The notes: generated by a model from the sequence alone, not told the origin. A DNA stretch of 64,000 nucleotides from Pseudoduganella armeniaca (GCF_003028855.1 NZ_CP028324.1:5766001-5830000); one strand, 5' to 3'; positions 1 through 7,918 are shown, numbered from the stretch's first letter. Program-made: numbers and translations.

Positions 1-188
1 TGCTGACGGACCTGCGGCCCGGCGCCGACGGCAAGTGGCAGGGCCGCCTCTACAACCGCGAGAACGGCCAGACCTACGACTGCGAGCTGCAACTCCTCGC
101 GCCGGACCAGCTGCAGGTGCGCCCGCAAGGCGTGGCGGCCATGGCCGGCGCGCAGCTGTGGCGCCGCGCGGCGGGGGAAACGCCATGA
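1..188 (+). CDS. DUF2147-type protein, 3' end only (partial)
   Basis: The reading frame enters from the left edge (first full codon at base 3) and stops with TGA at 186-188. The visible 61 residues contain WQGRLYNRENGQTYDCEL, which fits the G-x-I/L-Y-N-x-E-N-G-x-T-Y core of DUF2147 proteins, and end with a family-like AQLWRR segment. DUF2147 members are small exported proteins of unknown function. The stop overlaps the ATG of the next gene (ATGA at 185-188), so the two are translationally coupled. The N-terminus and any signal peptide lie outside the window. Confidence 0.6.
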   Translation, partial: LTDLRPGADGKWQGRLYNRENGQTYDCELQLLAPDQLQVRPQGVAAMAGAQLWRRAAGETP

Positions 189-874
189 CCGTCGACCTGC
201 CGCTGGCCTTCTCCGCCGGCCTGCTGACCGTGGCCGCGCCCTGCATCCTGCCGATGCTGCCGATCCTGCTGGGCGCCGGGTCCACCGGTGGCGGGCGCCT
301 GCGTCCCATGTTCATCGCCACCGGCTTCGTGCTGGCGTTCGCCGGCTGCGCGCTGCTGTTCGGCGCCTTTGCCGACACCCTGGGCCTGGCCCAGGAAGCG
401 CTGCGCAATGGCGCCATCGCGTTGCTGGCGCTGTTCGGCGTCTCGCTGCTGTGGCCCCGGCCGTTCGAACTGCTGGCGGCCCGCATCGCGCCGCTGCTGA
501 ACGGGATCGACATCGGCCGCCACGCGGGACCCGGCAACCTGGGCGGCCTGGTGCTGGGCGCCGGCCTGGGCATCGTCTGGACGCCCTGCGCGGGGCCCGC
601 GTTCGCCGCGATCCTGGCGCTGGTGGCGGCCGCGCACAGCCCTGGGCGCTCCGGCCTGCTGTTGCTGCTGTACGCCAGCGGCGCCGCCATCCCGATGCTG
701 GCCATTGCCTACGGCGGCCAGCTGGCGCAGGCGCACGTGCGCCGCGTGGCGCGCCATGCCCATGCGATCCGCCGCGTGGCCGGCGTGCTCATTACCGTCA
801 CCGCGCTGGCCATGTACTTCCAATACGACACCCTGGCAGCCGCCTGGCTGACCAACCTTGCCTCGGAGGCCTGA
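185..874 (+). CDS. CcdA/DsbD-type transmembrane thiol-reductant transporter
   Basis: A 229-residue polytopic inner-membrane protein with about six hydrophobic segments. The two cysteines expected for CcdA/DsbD-beta domains are present in equivalent positions: APCILPMLP in the first helix and WTPCAGPAF in the fourth. The family passes electrons from cytoplasmic thioredoxin to periplasmic thiol proteins. The start at 185 is chosen because it overlaps the upstream stop and gives a normal CcdA N-terminus. A periplasmic thioredoxin with a CxxC motif follows one base after the stop. The pair therefore resembles a DsbD/DipZ protein split into two genes. The exact substrate is not visible. Confidence 0.85.
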   Translation: MTVDLPLAFSAGLLTVAAPCILPMLPILLGAGSTGGGRLRPMFIATGFVLAFAGCALLFGAFADTLGLAQEALRNGAIALLALFGVSLLWPRPFELLAARIAPLLNGIDIGRHAGPGNLGGLVLGAGLGIVWTPCAGPAFAAILALVAAAHSPGRSGLLLLLYASGAAIPMLAIAYGGQLAQAHVRRVARHAHAIRRVAGVLITVTALAMYFQYDTLAAAWLTNLASEA

Positions 875-875
875 T

Positions 876-1457
876 ATGAAAACACCGCTGTTCGTCATCG
901 CCCTGACCGCCCTGCTGCACCTGGCGCCCGCCCGCGCCGCCACGCCGCCGCTGCGCGACCGCGGCGCCGCGCCGGAACTGGCGGGCGTCAAGACCTGGCT
1001 CAACTCCCCGCCCTTGAGCTTGCGGCAGCTGCGCGGCAAGGTCGTGCTGGTCGACTTCTGGACCTACTCGTGCATCAACTGCATCCGCACCTTGCCGCAC
1101 GTGGCGCGGCTGTACGAAACGTACAAGAACCAGGGCCTGGTGGTGATCGGCGTGCACACGCCGGAGTATCCGTTCGAGCGCAGCACGAACAACGTGCGCG
1201 CGGCCACGAAGCGCTTCGGCCTGACCTACCCGGTCGTGCAGGACAACGATTACGCCACCTGGAACGCCTTCCGCAACCAGTACTGGCCGGCCGCCTACCT
1301 GATCGACCAGGACGGCCGCATCGTCCACACGCAAATTGGCGAAGGCGGTTATGCCGAGATGGACGCGGCGGTCAAGGCGCTGCTTCAGCGCCGCAGCAGC
1401 CAGAGCACGACCGAGACGACGATGGAGATGACGAGGCAGGTGACGATGGGGAAGTGA
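876..1457 (+). CDS. Periplasmic TlpA/DipZ-like thioredoxin
   Basis: 193 residues. A cleavable signal peptide (residues 1-22, ending ARA-A) is followed by a thioredoxin fold with active site WTYSCINCIRTLPH, typical of DipZ C-terminal and TlpA-like domains. A cis-proline region (WPAAYLID) follows. The start at ATG 876 is preceded by GGAGG at 865-869, which decides it over the longer frame beginning at 858. The gene is co-transcribed with the upstream CcdA-like gene, its likely electron donor. The last ~24 codons (a Thr/Met/Ser-rich tail) lie antisense to the DUF2905 gene and look like read-through rather than folded protein. Confidence 0.85.
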   Translation: MKTPLFVIALTALLHLAPARAATPPLRDRGAAPELAGVKTWLNSPPLSLRQLRGKVVLVDFWTYSCINCIRTLPHVARLYETYKNQGLVVIGVHTPEYPFERSTNNVRAATKRFGLTYPVVQDNDYATWNAFRNQYWPAAYLIDQDGRIVHTQIGEGGYAEMDAAVKALLQRRSSQSTTETTMEMTRQVTMGK

Positions 1458-1585
1458 AAACCGCCCCCTTCGCGCACGATGTGGATATCGCCGGGCAGGC
1501 GGCCGAACGGCAGCTTGCCCAGCCATGGCCAGGCCAGGCCGATGGCGGCAATGAGCAATCCGATGACGATCAAGGTCTTCTGCAC
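1385..1585 (-). CDS. DUF2905 small membrane protein
   Basis: 66 residues with two transmembrane helices separated by a short loop containing PFGRLPGDIHI, the hallmark of DUF2905 (PxGRLPGDI), and a following FPI motif. Function is unknown; members are inner-membrane. Initiation is at GTG 1585, preceded by GGAGGAACGC. The gene is convergent with the thioredoxin gene and overlaps its last 73 bases, an unusually long antisense overlap of two recognisable families. Confidence 0.85.
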   Translation of the reverse strand: MQKTLIVIGLLIAAIGLAWPWLGKLPFGRLPGDIHIVREGGGFHFPIVTCLVISIVVSVVLWLLRR

Positions 1586-1717
1586 GCGTTCCTCCCGGGG
1601 TCATGGCGCCAGCATAACAAGAGCGGGTCAAACCTGGCGCCAGGACTCGCTTGCCTGGCGCGGCACGGCGCCGATGGCTGCTAAGATCGACATCCGACCA
1701 CCGCCACCCTGATTGCC

Positions 1718-2608
1718 ATGCCACCTCATCTCGGACTCGTCTGCGTCACGGTCTCGAACGAGATCAAGTACCGCACCATCACGCGCAAGCGTCTGCTGGA
1801 GCAGTCGCCGGACACCCAGCAGAAGCTGCTCGACGATATCTACCGCAGCAATATCCAGGCTTTCGACACGGCCATGCGCTACTGCGAGCGCGAGAACATC
1901 GGTTTGTATCGCATTCCGTCCTCGATCTTTCCGTTTGCCGACGACGACCTGGGGCGCGACCTGCTGGCCAGCTTCGCCGACACGCTGGCCCGCTCGGGGG
2001 CGCGGGCACGCGAGCGCAATATCCGTCTCGTCATGCATCCCGACCAGTTCGTGGTGCTCAGTTCGGACAGCGAGAACGTGGTGGCCAACAGCGTCAAGAT
2101 CCTGCAGATGCATGCGGACATCATGGACCTGCTGGGCCAGCCGCGTACGCCGTGGGCGCTGCTGGAAATCCACGGCGGCAAGGCGAATCGCACGGACGCG
2201 CTGGTGCGCAACATCCTGGCCCTGCCGGACGCCATCCGCTGCCGCCTGGGCCTGGAAAACGACGAATACGCCTACAGCGCGGCCGAGATCCACGAGGCTT
2301 GCGTCCAGAGCGGCGTGCCGATGGTGTTCGACGCCCACCACCACATCGTGCACGAGAAGCTGGACAGCTACGACGACCCCAGCGTGACGCAATGGTTCGA
2401 GCAGGCGCGTGCCACCTGGGCCGTGCCCGAGCACCAGCTGGTGCACATCTCGAACGGTCGTGAATCGTTCAACGACCGCCAGCACTCGGACCTGATCGAG
2501 ACGATGCCAGCGGCCTATGCGCGGGCGCCGTGGATCGAGATCGAAGCGAAGTCGAAGGAAGACGCGATTGCCCGCTTGCGGCAGTGGCAGGCGGCGGCGG
2601 TGGCCTGA
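1718..2608 (+). CDS. uvsE: UV damage endonuclease UvsE/UvdE
   Basis: 296 residues, normal length. UvsE is a TIM-barrel, metal-dependent enzyme that nicks DNA 5' of UV photoproducts and starts alternative excision repair in the cytoplasm. Recognisable family blocks include YRIPSSIFPF (residues ~63-73), VMHPDQFVVL (~102-111), EIHGGKANR (~149-157), LENDEYAY (~178-185) and VFDAHHHIVHE (~206-216), which contain the His, Glu and Asp metal ligands. The gene is monocistronic. A TAAGAT hexamer at 1682-1687 is a plausible -10 element, and a perfect hairpin follows the stop. Confidence 0.92.
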   Translation: MPPHLGLVCVTVSNEIKYRTITRKRLLEQSPDTQQKLLDDIYRSNIQAFDTAMRYCERENIGLYRIPSSIFPFADDDLGRDLLASFADTLARSGARARERNIRLVMHPDQFVVLSSDSENVVANSVKILQMHADIMDLLGQPRTPWALLEIHGGKANRTDALVRNILALPDAIRCRLGLENDEYAYSAAEIHEACVQSGVPMVFDAHHHIVHEKLDSYDDPSVTQWFEQARATWAVPEHQLVHISNGRESFNDRQHSDLIETMPAAYARAPWIEIEAKSKEDAIARLRQWQAAAVA

Positions 2609-2620
2609 GCCACCAAGAGA

Positions 2621-2642
2621 AACGCCACCCGCAGGTGGCGTT
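2621..2642. terminator. Hairpin between uvsE and the small membrane-protein gene
   Basis: Perfect 9-bp inverted repeat AACGCCACC / GGTGGCGTT around a 4-base loop (CGCA), 12 bases after the uvsE stop and before the 3' end of the convergent small gene. It lacks a long T-tract, so it may be a weak bidirectional terminator. Confidence 0.55.
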
Positions 2643-2663
2643 CCGGATCGAACGGCATCGCGT

Positions 2664-2741
2664 TCAATGGAAGAACAGGTACAGCAGCACCAGCACGATG
2701 CCCGGCACGCCCAGGATCCAGGCCAGGAAGTATTTACCCAT
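2664..2741 (-). CDS. 25-residue hydrophobic microprotein
   Basis: Reads MGKYFLAWILGVPGIVLVLL followed by YLFFH: a Lys-containing start, then one transmembrane helix with a central Gly-Val-Pro-Gly kink. ATG is at 2741, preceded by GAGGAGAG seven bases upstream, and TGA ends at 2664. Similar 25-residue peptides are, to my recollection, widespread in Burkholderiales as unannotated hypothetical proteins. Single-helix proteins of this size often bind membrane complexes, but no partner can be named from the sequence. The hairpin at 2621-2642 lies just past its stop. Confidence 0.65.
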   Translation of the reverse strand: MGKYFLAWILGVPGIVLVLLYLFFH

Positions 2742-2833
2742 GATCGCTCTCCTCGTCGATGTTTTAAAAGATGGTGATGCCATCATCGGCCAGGGCGAGC
2801 ACGGCTTCCGTACGTTACTGCACAATAGCAAGC

Positions 2834-3043
2834 TTAAATTTTCTTCAACGCATCGGGCTTGTGGGCCGCTTCCGCTCCCGTTTTATCGCTGACGACGAGA
2901 TATTCGGGATTGTCGGGCGATGCCGCCACCTCGTGGCCCTTGATGCTGGTGTGCGAGGTCAGCTTTTTCTTGACCGTGCCCTGCACGGTGCCTTGCGACG
3001 AATGCCACTCCACTTTGTCGCCGGCCTTGAATGTCTGCGTCAT
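2834..3043 (-). CDS. DUF2945 (TUDOR-like) small protein
   Basis: 69 residues. The sequence begins TFKAGDKVEWHSSQGTVQGTV, the characteristic GDxVxWxSxxGxxxGxV opening of DUF2945 (hypervirulence-associated TUDOR domain), and ends with HKPDALKKI, also typical of the family. The fold is a small SH3-like barrel; the role is unknown, though a nucleic-acid or protein-binding function is usually assumed. ATG 3043 has GGAGAA upstream. A longer in-frame extension reaches into the next gene and is rejected as a shadow. The gene is divergent from the DUF4424 gene. Confidence 0.85.
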   Translation of the reverse strand: MTQTFKAGDKVEWHSSQGTVQGTVKKKLTSHTSIKGHEVAASPDNPEYLVVSDKTGAEAAHKPDALKKI

Positions 3044-3105
3044 GATGGGTTCTCCGCGATGAGATAATCGGTGCCCTATTTGACCACGTAACGGCACCAC
3101 ATCCC

Positions 3106-4092
3106 ATGAATATCCCAGTTCACCTGCGGGTCGCCGCGGGCGCGGCCGCATTGCTGCCCGCGCTGGCCTGCGCCAACGACGGCATCGCCGCCGTCGGCGC
3201 CGGCGGCATCGTGTTCGGCAAGACCGATGCCATCGCAATGAAGAAGGAAGTGCTCAACGTCAGCCACGACCTGATCAGCGTCGACTACGAGTTCGTCAAC
3301 GAAAGCGGTGCCGACGTCGAGGAAACCATCGCCTTCCCGCTACCGGCATACGGCGCGGCCGAGAGCCCCTACCCGGACTATTACGGCCAGCCGGCGAATT
3401 TTTCCGTGACTGTCAACGGCAAGCCGGTGTCTTTTACTTCGGTACTGCGCGCACTGCTTGGCAACAAGGACGTAACCGCCGAGCTGCGCGCGGCTGGCCT
3501 GTCCAACCAACGCATCGGCTTGAACGACACCCTGGCCGGACGGCCCCTGCCGGCATTCACGGCGGCCCAGAAACGCGTGCTGCGTGAACGGGGCCTGCTG
3601 GCCGACGGCATGGACGAACCCGACGAGCCGCAGTGGAAGGTGCAGATCAGCTACGTCTGGCGCCAGCGCTTCCCGGCCGGCCAGGTGGTGCGCGTACACC
3701 ACCAGTACCGACCGTTCGTGGCCGGCGGTCCGGCGGCGTGGGTGCTCGACAGGGATTTCCACCAGCGCTACTGCGCCGACGCGGCCTTCCTGAAGGGTTG
3801 GCGTCGCGCCGCCAACGGTGCCGATCACCTGGCGGCGGAACACGTCGAGTACATTCTCAAGACGGGCAACACGTGGAAGTCCGGCATCGAGGACTTCACG
3901 CTGAACATCGTCAAGCGCAAGCCGGAGGAACTGGTCAGCCTGTGCTTCCCCGGCACTTTCCGCAAGGTCGACCACCTCACCTACCAGGTCCGCCTGCGCA
4001 ATTTCCGCCCGGTCGACGACCTGCGCGTCTACTTCGGCAATGTCGATGGCGGCAATGGCGATCCTGGGGTGGCACCTCAACTGCCGCGATAA
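3106..4092 (+). CDS. Exported DUF4424 protein
   Basis: 328 residues with a signal peptide (cleavage near ALACA-ND, residues ~20-24). The mature start fits DUF4424: a GGIVFGKTDAIAMKKEVL block followed by ISVDYEFVN and a VEETIAFPLPAY segment. Family function is unknown; it is periplasmic or outer-surface. Length is normal. The final residues are low complexity and the stop lies six bases before a 53-bp perfect palindrome, so the element may have been inserted at or near the original 3' end. No strong ribosome-binding site is visible before ATG 3106. Confidence 0.8.
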   Translation: MNIPVHLRVAAGAAALLPALACANDGIAAVGAGGIVFGKTDAIAMKKEVLNVSHDLISVDYEFVNESGADVEETIAFPLPAYGAAESPYPDYYGQPANFSVTVNGKPVSFTSVLRALLGNKDVTAELRAAGLSNQRIGLNDTLAGRPLPAFTAAQKRVLRERGLLADGMDEPDEPQWKVQISYVWRQRFPAGQVVRVHHQYRPFVAGGPAAWVLDRDFHQRYCADAAFLKGWRRAANGADHLAAEHVEYILKTGNTWKSGIEDFTLNIVKRKPEELVSLCFPGTFRKVDHLTYQVRLRNFRPVDDLRVYFGNVDGGNGDPGVAPQLPR

Positions 4093-4097
4093 GCACC

Positions 4098-4150
4098 GGG
4101 GACAGGCACCGATGTTGGGGTCGGAGACCCCAACATCGGTGCCTGTCCCC
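4098..4150. repeat. 53-bp perfect palindrome, class I dispersed repeat (copy A)
   Basis: Two 25-base arms around the loop GGA. Outer arm GGGGACAGGCACC / GGTGCCTGTCCCC; inner arm GATGTTGGGGTC / GACCCCAACATC. It lies between convergent DUF4424 and nhaR. Outer arms and loop recur at 40422-40475 and 42251-42305, while the inner stem differs but stays self-complementary. There is no T-tract on either side. Confidence 0.85.
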
Positions 4151-4161
4151 TGGGGTTTCTC

Positions 4162-5061
4162 CTACCCCGCCAACGTCTGGCGCGCCGCCTGGCTGATCGC
4201 CTGCGTGGCCGGATGCTTCAAGCGCCGCTCGGACGTGATCGCGTAGACCTGCTCGCGCAGGCTGGGAATCGTGCCCAGCAGGACCACGCCATACTGGCCG
4301 CAGATGTGCTGGGCGATGGCGCCGGGCGCGAAGAACAGGCCTGCGCCGGACTGGCCAAAGGCCTTGATCATGGCGCTGTCGTCGAATTCGCCGACCACGT
4401 GCAGGCGCGGCACGTGATCGTGCAGCCAGCGCATCAGGCGCGCGTGCACGGCGAAGTCCTCGCCCGGCAGCAGCAGCGGCGCGCCGTTGAGGCAGGCGGG
4501 GAACGGTCCGTCCAGCGTTTTAACGAGGGCCGGCGCGCCGAATATCGCCAGCTCGCTTTCGCCCAGCAGGTGGTTGTAGCCACGCACGCTCAGGTGGCTG
4601 GGCATCGGACGGTCGGCGATGATCATGTCCAGCTTGTGTACCGCCAGGTCGGCCAGCAGCGCGGCCAGCCGCCCTTCCCGGCAGATCAGGCGGATCGGCT
4701 CGGCCAGCGCCAGCGCGGGCGCCACCAGCTGGCACGCCACCGTCTTCGACACCGAATCGGATACACCGACCCGGAAGGCCGTCGCGCTGGCGGCCGACTG
4801 GTCGCGCACCGTCTCCAGCAAGGCGTCGCCGGCGCTGAAGATGTCCTCCGCGTGGCGCAGGATGCGCCGGCCCGTCTCCGTCAGTTCCAGCCGGCGGCCC
4901 ACGCGGCGAAACAGCTCGACCCCGAGCGTATCGGCGAACTCCGTCAGCTGGCCCGAGATCGACTGCGGCGTCAGGTGCAGTTGCGTTGCCGCCTGCGCGA
5001 TGCTGCCGCTTTTCGCCACCATCCAAAAATAGCGCAGATGCTTGTAGTTGAGCGTTGCCAT
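4162..5061 (-). CDS. nhaR: NhaR-like LysR-family transcriptional regulator
   Basis: 299 residues. The N-terminal winged helix-turn-helix (residues ~1-60) opens with LNYKHLRYFWMVAKSGSI and contains LTPQSISGQL, closely matching enteric NhaR (NYNHLYYFW, LTPQTITGQI). The effector domain keeps NhaR-like blocks such as HKLDMIIADRP, FPACLNGAPLLLPG and VGEFDDSAMIKAFG. NhaR activates sodium/proton antiporter and alkaline- or sodium-stress genes. ATG 5061 is preceded by GGGAGGGACC. The gene is divergent from the hpf-like/terC/terB operon, which it may control. No nhaA gene is in the window. Confidence 0.85.
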   Translation of the reverse strand: MATLNYKHLRYFWMVAKSGSIAQAATQLHLTPQSISGQLTEFADTLGVELFRRVGRRLELTETGRRILRHAEDIFSAGDALLETVRDQSAASATAFRVGVSDSVSKTVACQLVAPALALAEPIRLICREGRLAALLADLAVHKLDMIIADRPMPSHLSVRGYNHLLGESELAIFGAPALVKTLDGPFPACLNGAPLLLPGEDFAVHARLMRWLHDHVPRLHVVGEFDDSAMIKAFGQSGAGLFFAPGAIAQHICGQYGVVLLGTIPSLREQVYAITSERRLKHPATQAISQAARQTLAG

Positions 5062-5121
5062 GGTCCCTCCCGGGCCGTTTTCAAGCCCGTCAATACATCG
5101 ATTTCGCCGATGAATTAAGAA

Positions 5122-5143
5122 ATTATATTCGAATTGTACGAAT
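5122..5143. promoter_or_regulatory. nhaR/hpf divergent promoter with LysR-type dyad
   Basis: On the minus strand TATAAT (5122-5127) is a consensus -10 box for nhaR. Immediately next to it, ATTCG-N7-CGAAT (5127-5143) is a symmetrical dyad with the T-N11-A spacing of LysR-family boxes. The position fits autoregulation and control of the divergent hpf-like operon. Binding is inferred only. Confidence 0.5.
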
Positions 5144-5190
5144 GATCGATCGTGCCTACCATGAAGTCTCAACCACCAAGGAGGAACAGC

Positions 5191-5550
5191 ATGGCGATGC
5201 AGATCGTGATCCAATCGAATGGCCTGGAACTGACCGACAGCCTGCGGGCCTACGTCAAGCGGCGGCTGCAGTTCGCGCTGGGCTGGGCCCTGACGCGCCG
5301 GCTGGTCGTCTGGCTGTCCGACATCAATGGCCCGCGCGGCGGCCGCGACAAGCGCTGCAAGATCCAGGTCAGCCTGGCCAATGGCCGCAAGTCGGTGCTG
5401 ATCGAGGACACCGAGGAAGACCTGTACGCGGCCATCGACCGCGCCGCCGCACGGGCCGACCACGCCGTCGCGCGCCAGTTGGCGCGGCGCCGCCGCTTCA
5501 GCCACGAAAAACTGCCGCCGGCCGACAGCGGCGGCGAGCCGCAACACTAA
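5191..5550 (+). CDS. HPF/RaiA-family ribosome-associated protein (short form)
   Basis: 119 residues. The start MQIVIQSNGLELTDSLRAYVKRRL fits the beta-alpha opening of the HPF/RaiA (sigma-54 modulation) fold, and VLIEDTEEDLYAAIDRAAARADHAVARQLARRR matches the second helix with its run of basic residues that contacts 16S rRNA. There is no C-terminal dimerisation domain, so it is the short type. ATG 5191 has AAGGAGGA upstream, which decides against an earlier in-frame ATG at 5152. It is first in an operon with terC and a terB-like gene, pointing to stress-induced ribosome protection together with membrane ion homeostasis. Confidence 0.78.
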   Translation: MAMQIVIQSNGLELTDSLRAYVKRRLQFALGWALTRRLVVWLSDINGPRGGRDKRCKIQVSLANGRKSVLIEDTEEDLYAAIDRAAARADHAVARQLARRRRFSHEKLPPADSGGEPQH

Positions 5551-5574
5551 GCGCCGCGAGCGCAGGAGAGAGCA

Positions 5575-6549
5575 ATGGACACGATCGAGAACATCGCCAC
5601 CGCCCCGATGTGGGCCGGCTTCATCGGCTTCGTGCTGGTGATGCTGGCGCTGGACCTATGGGTCTTCGGCGGCAACAAGGCGCACAAGGTCAGCGTGCGC
5701 GAAGCGGGCGCCTGGTCGCTGGGCTGGCTCACGCTGGCGCTGCTGTTCAACGCCGGCCTGTGGTGGTACCTGAAGGGTACCGTGGGACCCGAGATCGCCG
5801 AGCAGAAGGCGCTCGAGTTCCTGTCCGGTTACCTGATCGAGAAGGCACTGTCGGTCGACAACGTGTTCATCTTCCTGCTGATCTTTTCCGCCTTCCAGGT
5901 ACGGCCCGAGTACCAGCGCCGCGTGCTGATCTACGGCGTGCTGGGCGCGATCGTCATGCGCGCCGTGATGATCCTGGCCGGCGCCTGGGTCGTCAGCGAG
6001 TTCTCGTGGGTGCTGTACCTGTTCGGCGCCTTCCTGCTGGTGACGGGTGTGCGCATGATGTGGGCCGCCGACCATGAGCCGGACGTGCGCAACAATCCGG
6101 TGCTGCGGCTGGCGCGGCGCGTGCTGCCGGTGGCGCCGGGCGACCATGGCGAGAAGTTCTTCGTGCGCCACAACGGCATGCGCCACGTGACGACCTTGTT
6201 CCTCGTGCTGGTGCTGATCGAGGCGACCGACCTGGTGTTCGCGGTCGATTCGATCCCGGCGATCTTCGCCATCACGTCGGACCCGTTCATCGTGTTCACG
6301 TCGAACCTGTTCGCGATACTGGGCCTGCGTGCGCTGTACTTCCTGCTGGCCGACATCGCGGACCGCTTCCACTTGCTGAAATATGGCCTGGCACTGGTGC
6401 TGTGCTTTATCGGCGCGAAGATGCTGCTGCTGCCGTGGATCCACCTGCCGGTACACGTGTCGTTGGCTGTGGTGGCCACCCTGATCGCGGGCAGCGTGCT
6501 GGCCAGCTTGTACGTAACCCGGAACACCCCCGTTCAACCAAAGGAGTAA
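5575..6549 (+). CDS. TerC/Alx-family integral membrane protein
   Basis: 324 residues, nine or so transmembrane helices. Family signatures include the ALSVDNVFIFLLIFSAF block (residues ~93-109, acidic residues within the helix) and EATDLVFAVDSIPAIFAIT (~215-233). TerC/Alx proteins are linked to tellurite resistance, manganese export and alkaline-pH response. A Shine-Dalgarno GGAGAGAG precedes ATG 5575, and the gap from the hpf-like gene is 24 bases, leaving no room for a yybP-ykoY riboswitch of the kind found before E. coli alx. The next gene starts three bases after the stop. Confidence 0.9.
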   Translation: MDTIENIATAPMWAGFIGFVLVMLALDLWVFGGNKAHKVSVREAGAWSLGWLTLALLFNAGLWWYLKGTVGPEIAEQKALEFLSGYLIEKALSVDNVFIFLLIFSAFQVRPEYQRRVLIYGVLGAIVMRAVMILAGAWVVSEFSWVLYLFGAFLLVTGVRMMWAADHEPDVRNNPVLRLARRVLPVAPGDHGEKFFVRHNGMRHVTTLFLVLVLIEATDLVFAVDSIPAIFAITSDPFIVFTSNLFAILGLRALYFLLADIADRFHLLKYGLALVLCFIGAKMLLLPWIHLPVHVSLAVVATLIAGSVLASLYVTRNTPVQPKE

Positions 6550-6552
6550 GCA

Positions 6553-6951
6553 ATGCGTAACTACCCAATCGACAGCCCCCGTGCTGCCGCCCGTATCCTG
6601 GCCCTGGCGATGATCGTCGACGGCGACCTGGCCCCGGCCGAACTGCAGGCGCTGGCCCGCACCGGCGTGCTGGCGGAGATCGACATCGATTTCGACACGT
6701 TCCAGGAATTGATGGGGGAGCTGTGCGAGGACATGCTGATCGACGCCGCCGGCCAGCGCCACGTCGAGCTGGACCCCGATGCACTCGACCTGATGCTGGC
6801 CGAAGTGTGCGACCCGGCGCTGCGACGCCGGCTGCTGGCGGCCATGTCGCGCATCGCCGATGCCGACGGCGTGCTGGCCGATGCCGAGGCGACGCTGCTG
6901 GCACACGCGGCGGCCGCATGGTCGGGTGACCGGCTGCCGGCAGCCGCGTGA
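6553..6951 (+). CDS. TerB-like tellurite-resistance domain protein
   Basis: 132 residues, soluble and acidic. It holds two related halves: LALAMIVDGDLAPAELQAL (residues ~16-34) and MSRIADADGVLADAEATLLAHAAAAW (~97-122), each with the D-G-x-x-x-x-x-E pattern of TerB helical domains. TerB proteins associate with TerC-type membrane proteins in the cytoplasm, consistent with co-transcription here (three-base gap). The stop lies eight bases from the convergent MerR-type gene, with no terminator between them. Confidence 0.75.
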   Translation: MRNYPIDSPRAAARILALAMIVDGDLAPAELQALARTGVLAEIDIDFDTFQELMGELCEDMLIDAAGQRHVELDPDALDLMLAEVCDPALRRRLLAAMSRIADADGVLADAEATLLAHAAAAWSGDRLPAAA

Positions 6952-6958
6952 TGCGCCG

Positions 6959-7918
6959 TCAGGCTGGTGCCGGCAGCGGCAGTCCTTCCGCCAGGGCGAG
7001 GCGCTCCATCGCGCCCTCTAGAAGGGTGCGGGCGCGGGCCGCGGCCAATTCCAGCTCGCGGTGCAGCGGCGCATCGGACGGGCTGTCCGCCGCGCAGCGC
7101 GCGCTGTAGCGCTCGAACGATCCCACCATCAGCAGCAGGTCGGCCAGGTGGCGCGGGCATTCGCACATCACGCGATTGCCGGCCGCGGTAATGGTTGCCA
7201 GCGCGCGCTCGTCGAACCGGGTCGGCTGCACCAGCGCCGGGCGCTCCGGCAAGGCGACGGCCTGCCCCGCCAGCGCGGCGCGGCACAGCAGCGCCAGCTC
7301 GCCCATCTCGGCGGGCACGCGCGCCACCAGGCAGCCGTGCGCGCGCAGCTCGCGGATCGTGGCGCTGGCGCAGAAGCGGTACAGCACGACCACCGCGCCG
7401 ACGTCGGCCTGGCGCCGCGCCGCCGCGATCAGCGGCACCGCCTCCACTTCCAGCTCGGACAGTTCGACCAGCAGCACGTCCGCCGCGACGCCGGCCAGCA
7501 GCGCCGCATCCTCCAGCCGGGCGCAGTGGCGCAGCACGTCGAGCCCCGGCAGGTGGCCGGACGCGGCGATGCGCCGCCCCAGGCTCTCACCAATGACGGC
7601 CACGCGCAGCGGCGCCGATGCGGCCGGGAGCGCCGCGCGCACGCCCGTCAGTTCCTCCAGCCGGTCCATCGACAAACCGGTCAGCGTGCCGATCGGGTGC
7701 CCCTGGTCGACCAGCTGCTTGAGCAGCGCCAGCCGGCGCACCTGCTCGGCGGTGTAAAGCCGCTGGCCGTGCTCGGAACGCTTTGTGTCGGACAAGTTAT
7801 AACGCCGTTCCCACACGCGCAGCGTTTCCACGCTGAGGCCGGCCAGGCGGGCCGCCACGCCGCTGCGGTAGGCCAGCGGGGGCTTCCCGGCCGTCTCGAT
7901 CGGGGTGATGTTGTTCAT
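6959..7918 (-). CDS. MerR-family regulator with C-terminal sensor-like domain
   Basis: 319 residues. The N-terminal MerR helix-turn-helix (residues ~15-85) contains YRSGVAARLAGLSVETLRVWERRYNL, the version found in CarH/LitR-type members (WERRY). The C-terminal region (~110-225) resembles a Rossmann-like B12-binding or receiver fold, but the DxHxxG cobalamin motif is absent, so any ligand is unknown. ATG 7918 is preceded by AGGAGCGG. The gene is monocistronic. A perfect dyad next to its own -10 box suggests autoregulation. Confidence 0.8.
   Translation of the reverse strand: MNNITPIETAGKPPLAYRSGVAARLAGLSVETLRVWERRYNLSDTKRSEHGQRLYTAEQVRRLALLKQLVDQGHPIGTLTGLSMDRLEELTGVRAALPAASAPLRVAVIGESLGRRIAASGHLPGLDVLRHCARLEDAALLAGVAADVLLVELSELEVEAVPLIAAARRQADVGAVVVLYRFCASATIRELRAHGCLVARVPAEMGELALLCRAALAGQAVALPERPALVQPTRFDERALATITAAGNRVMCECPRHLADLLLMVGSFERYSARCAADSPSDAPLHRELELAAARARTLLEGAMERLALAEGLPLPAPA

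Noticed and set aside
5551..5574. yybP-ykoY/PRE riboswitch expected before an alx/terC gene
   Set aside because: Only 24 bases separate terC from the upstream gene, far too short for this RNA.
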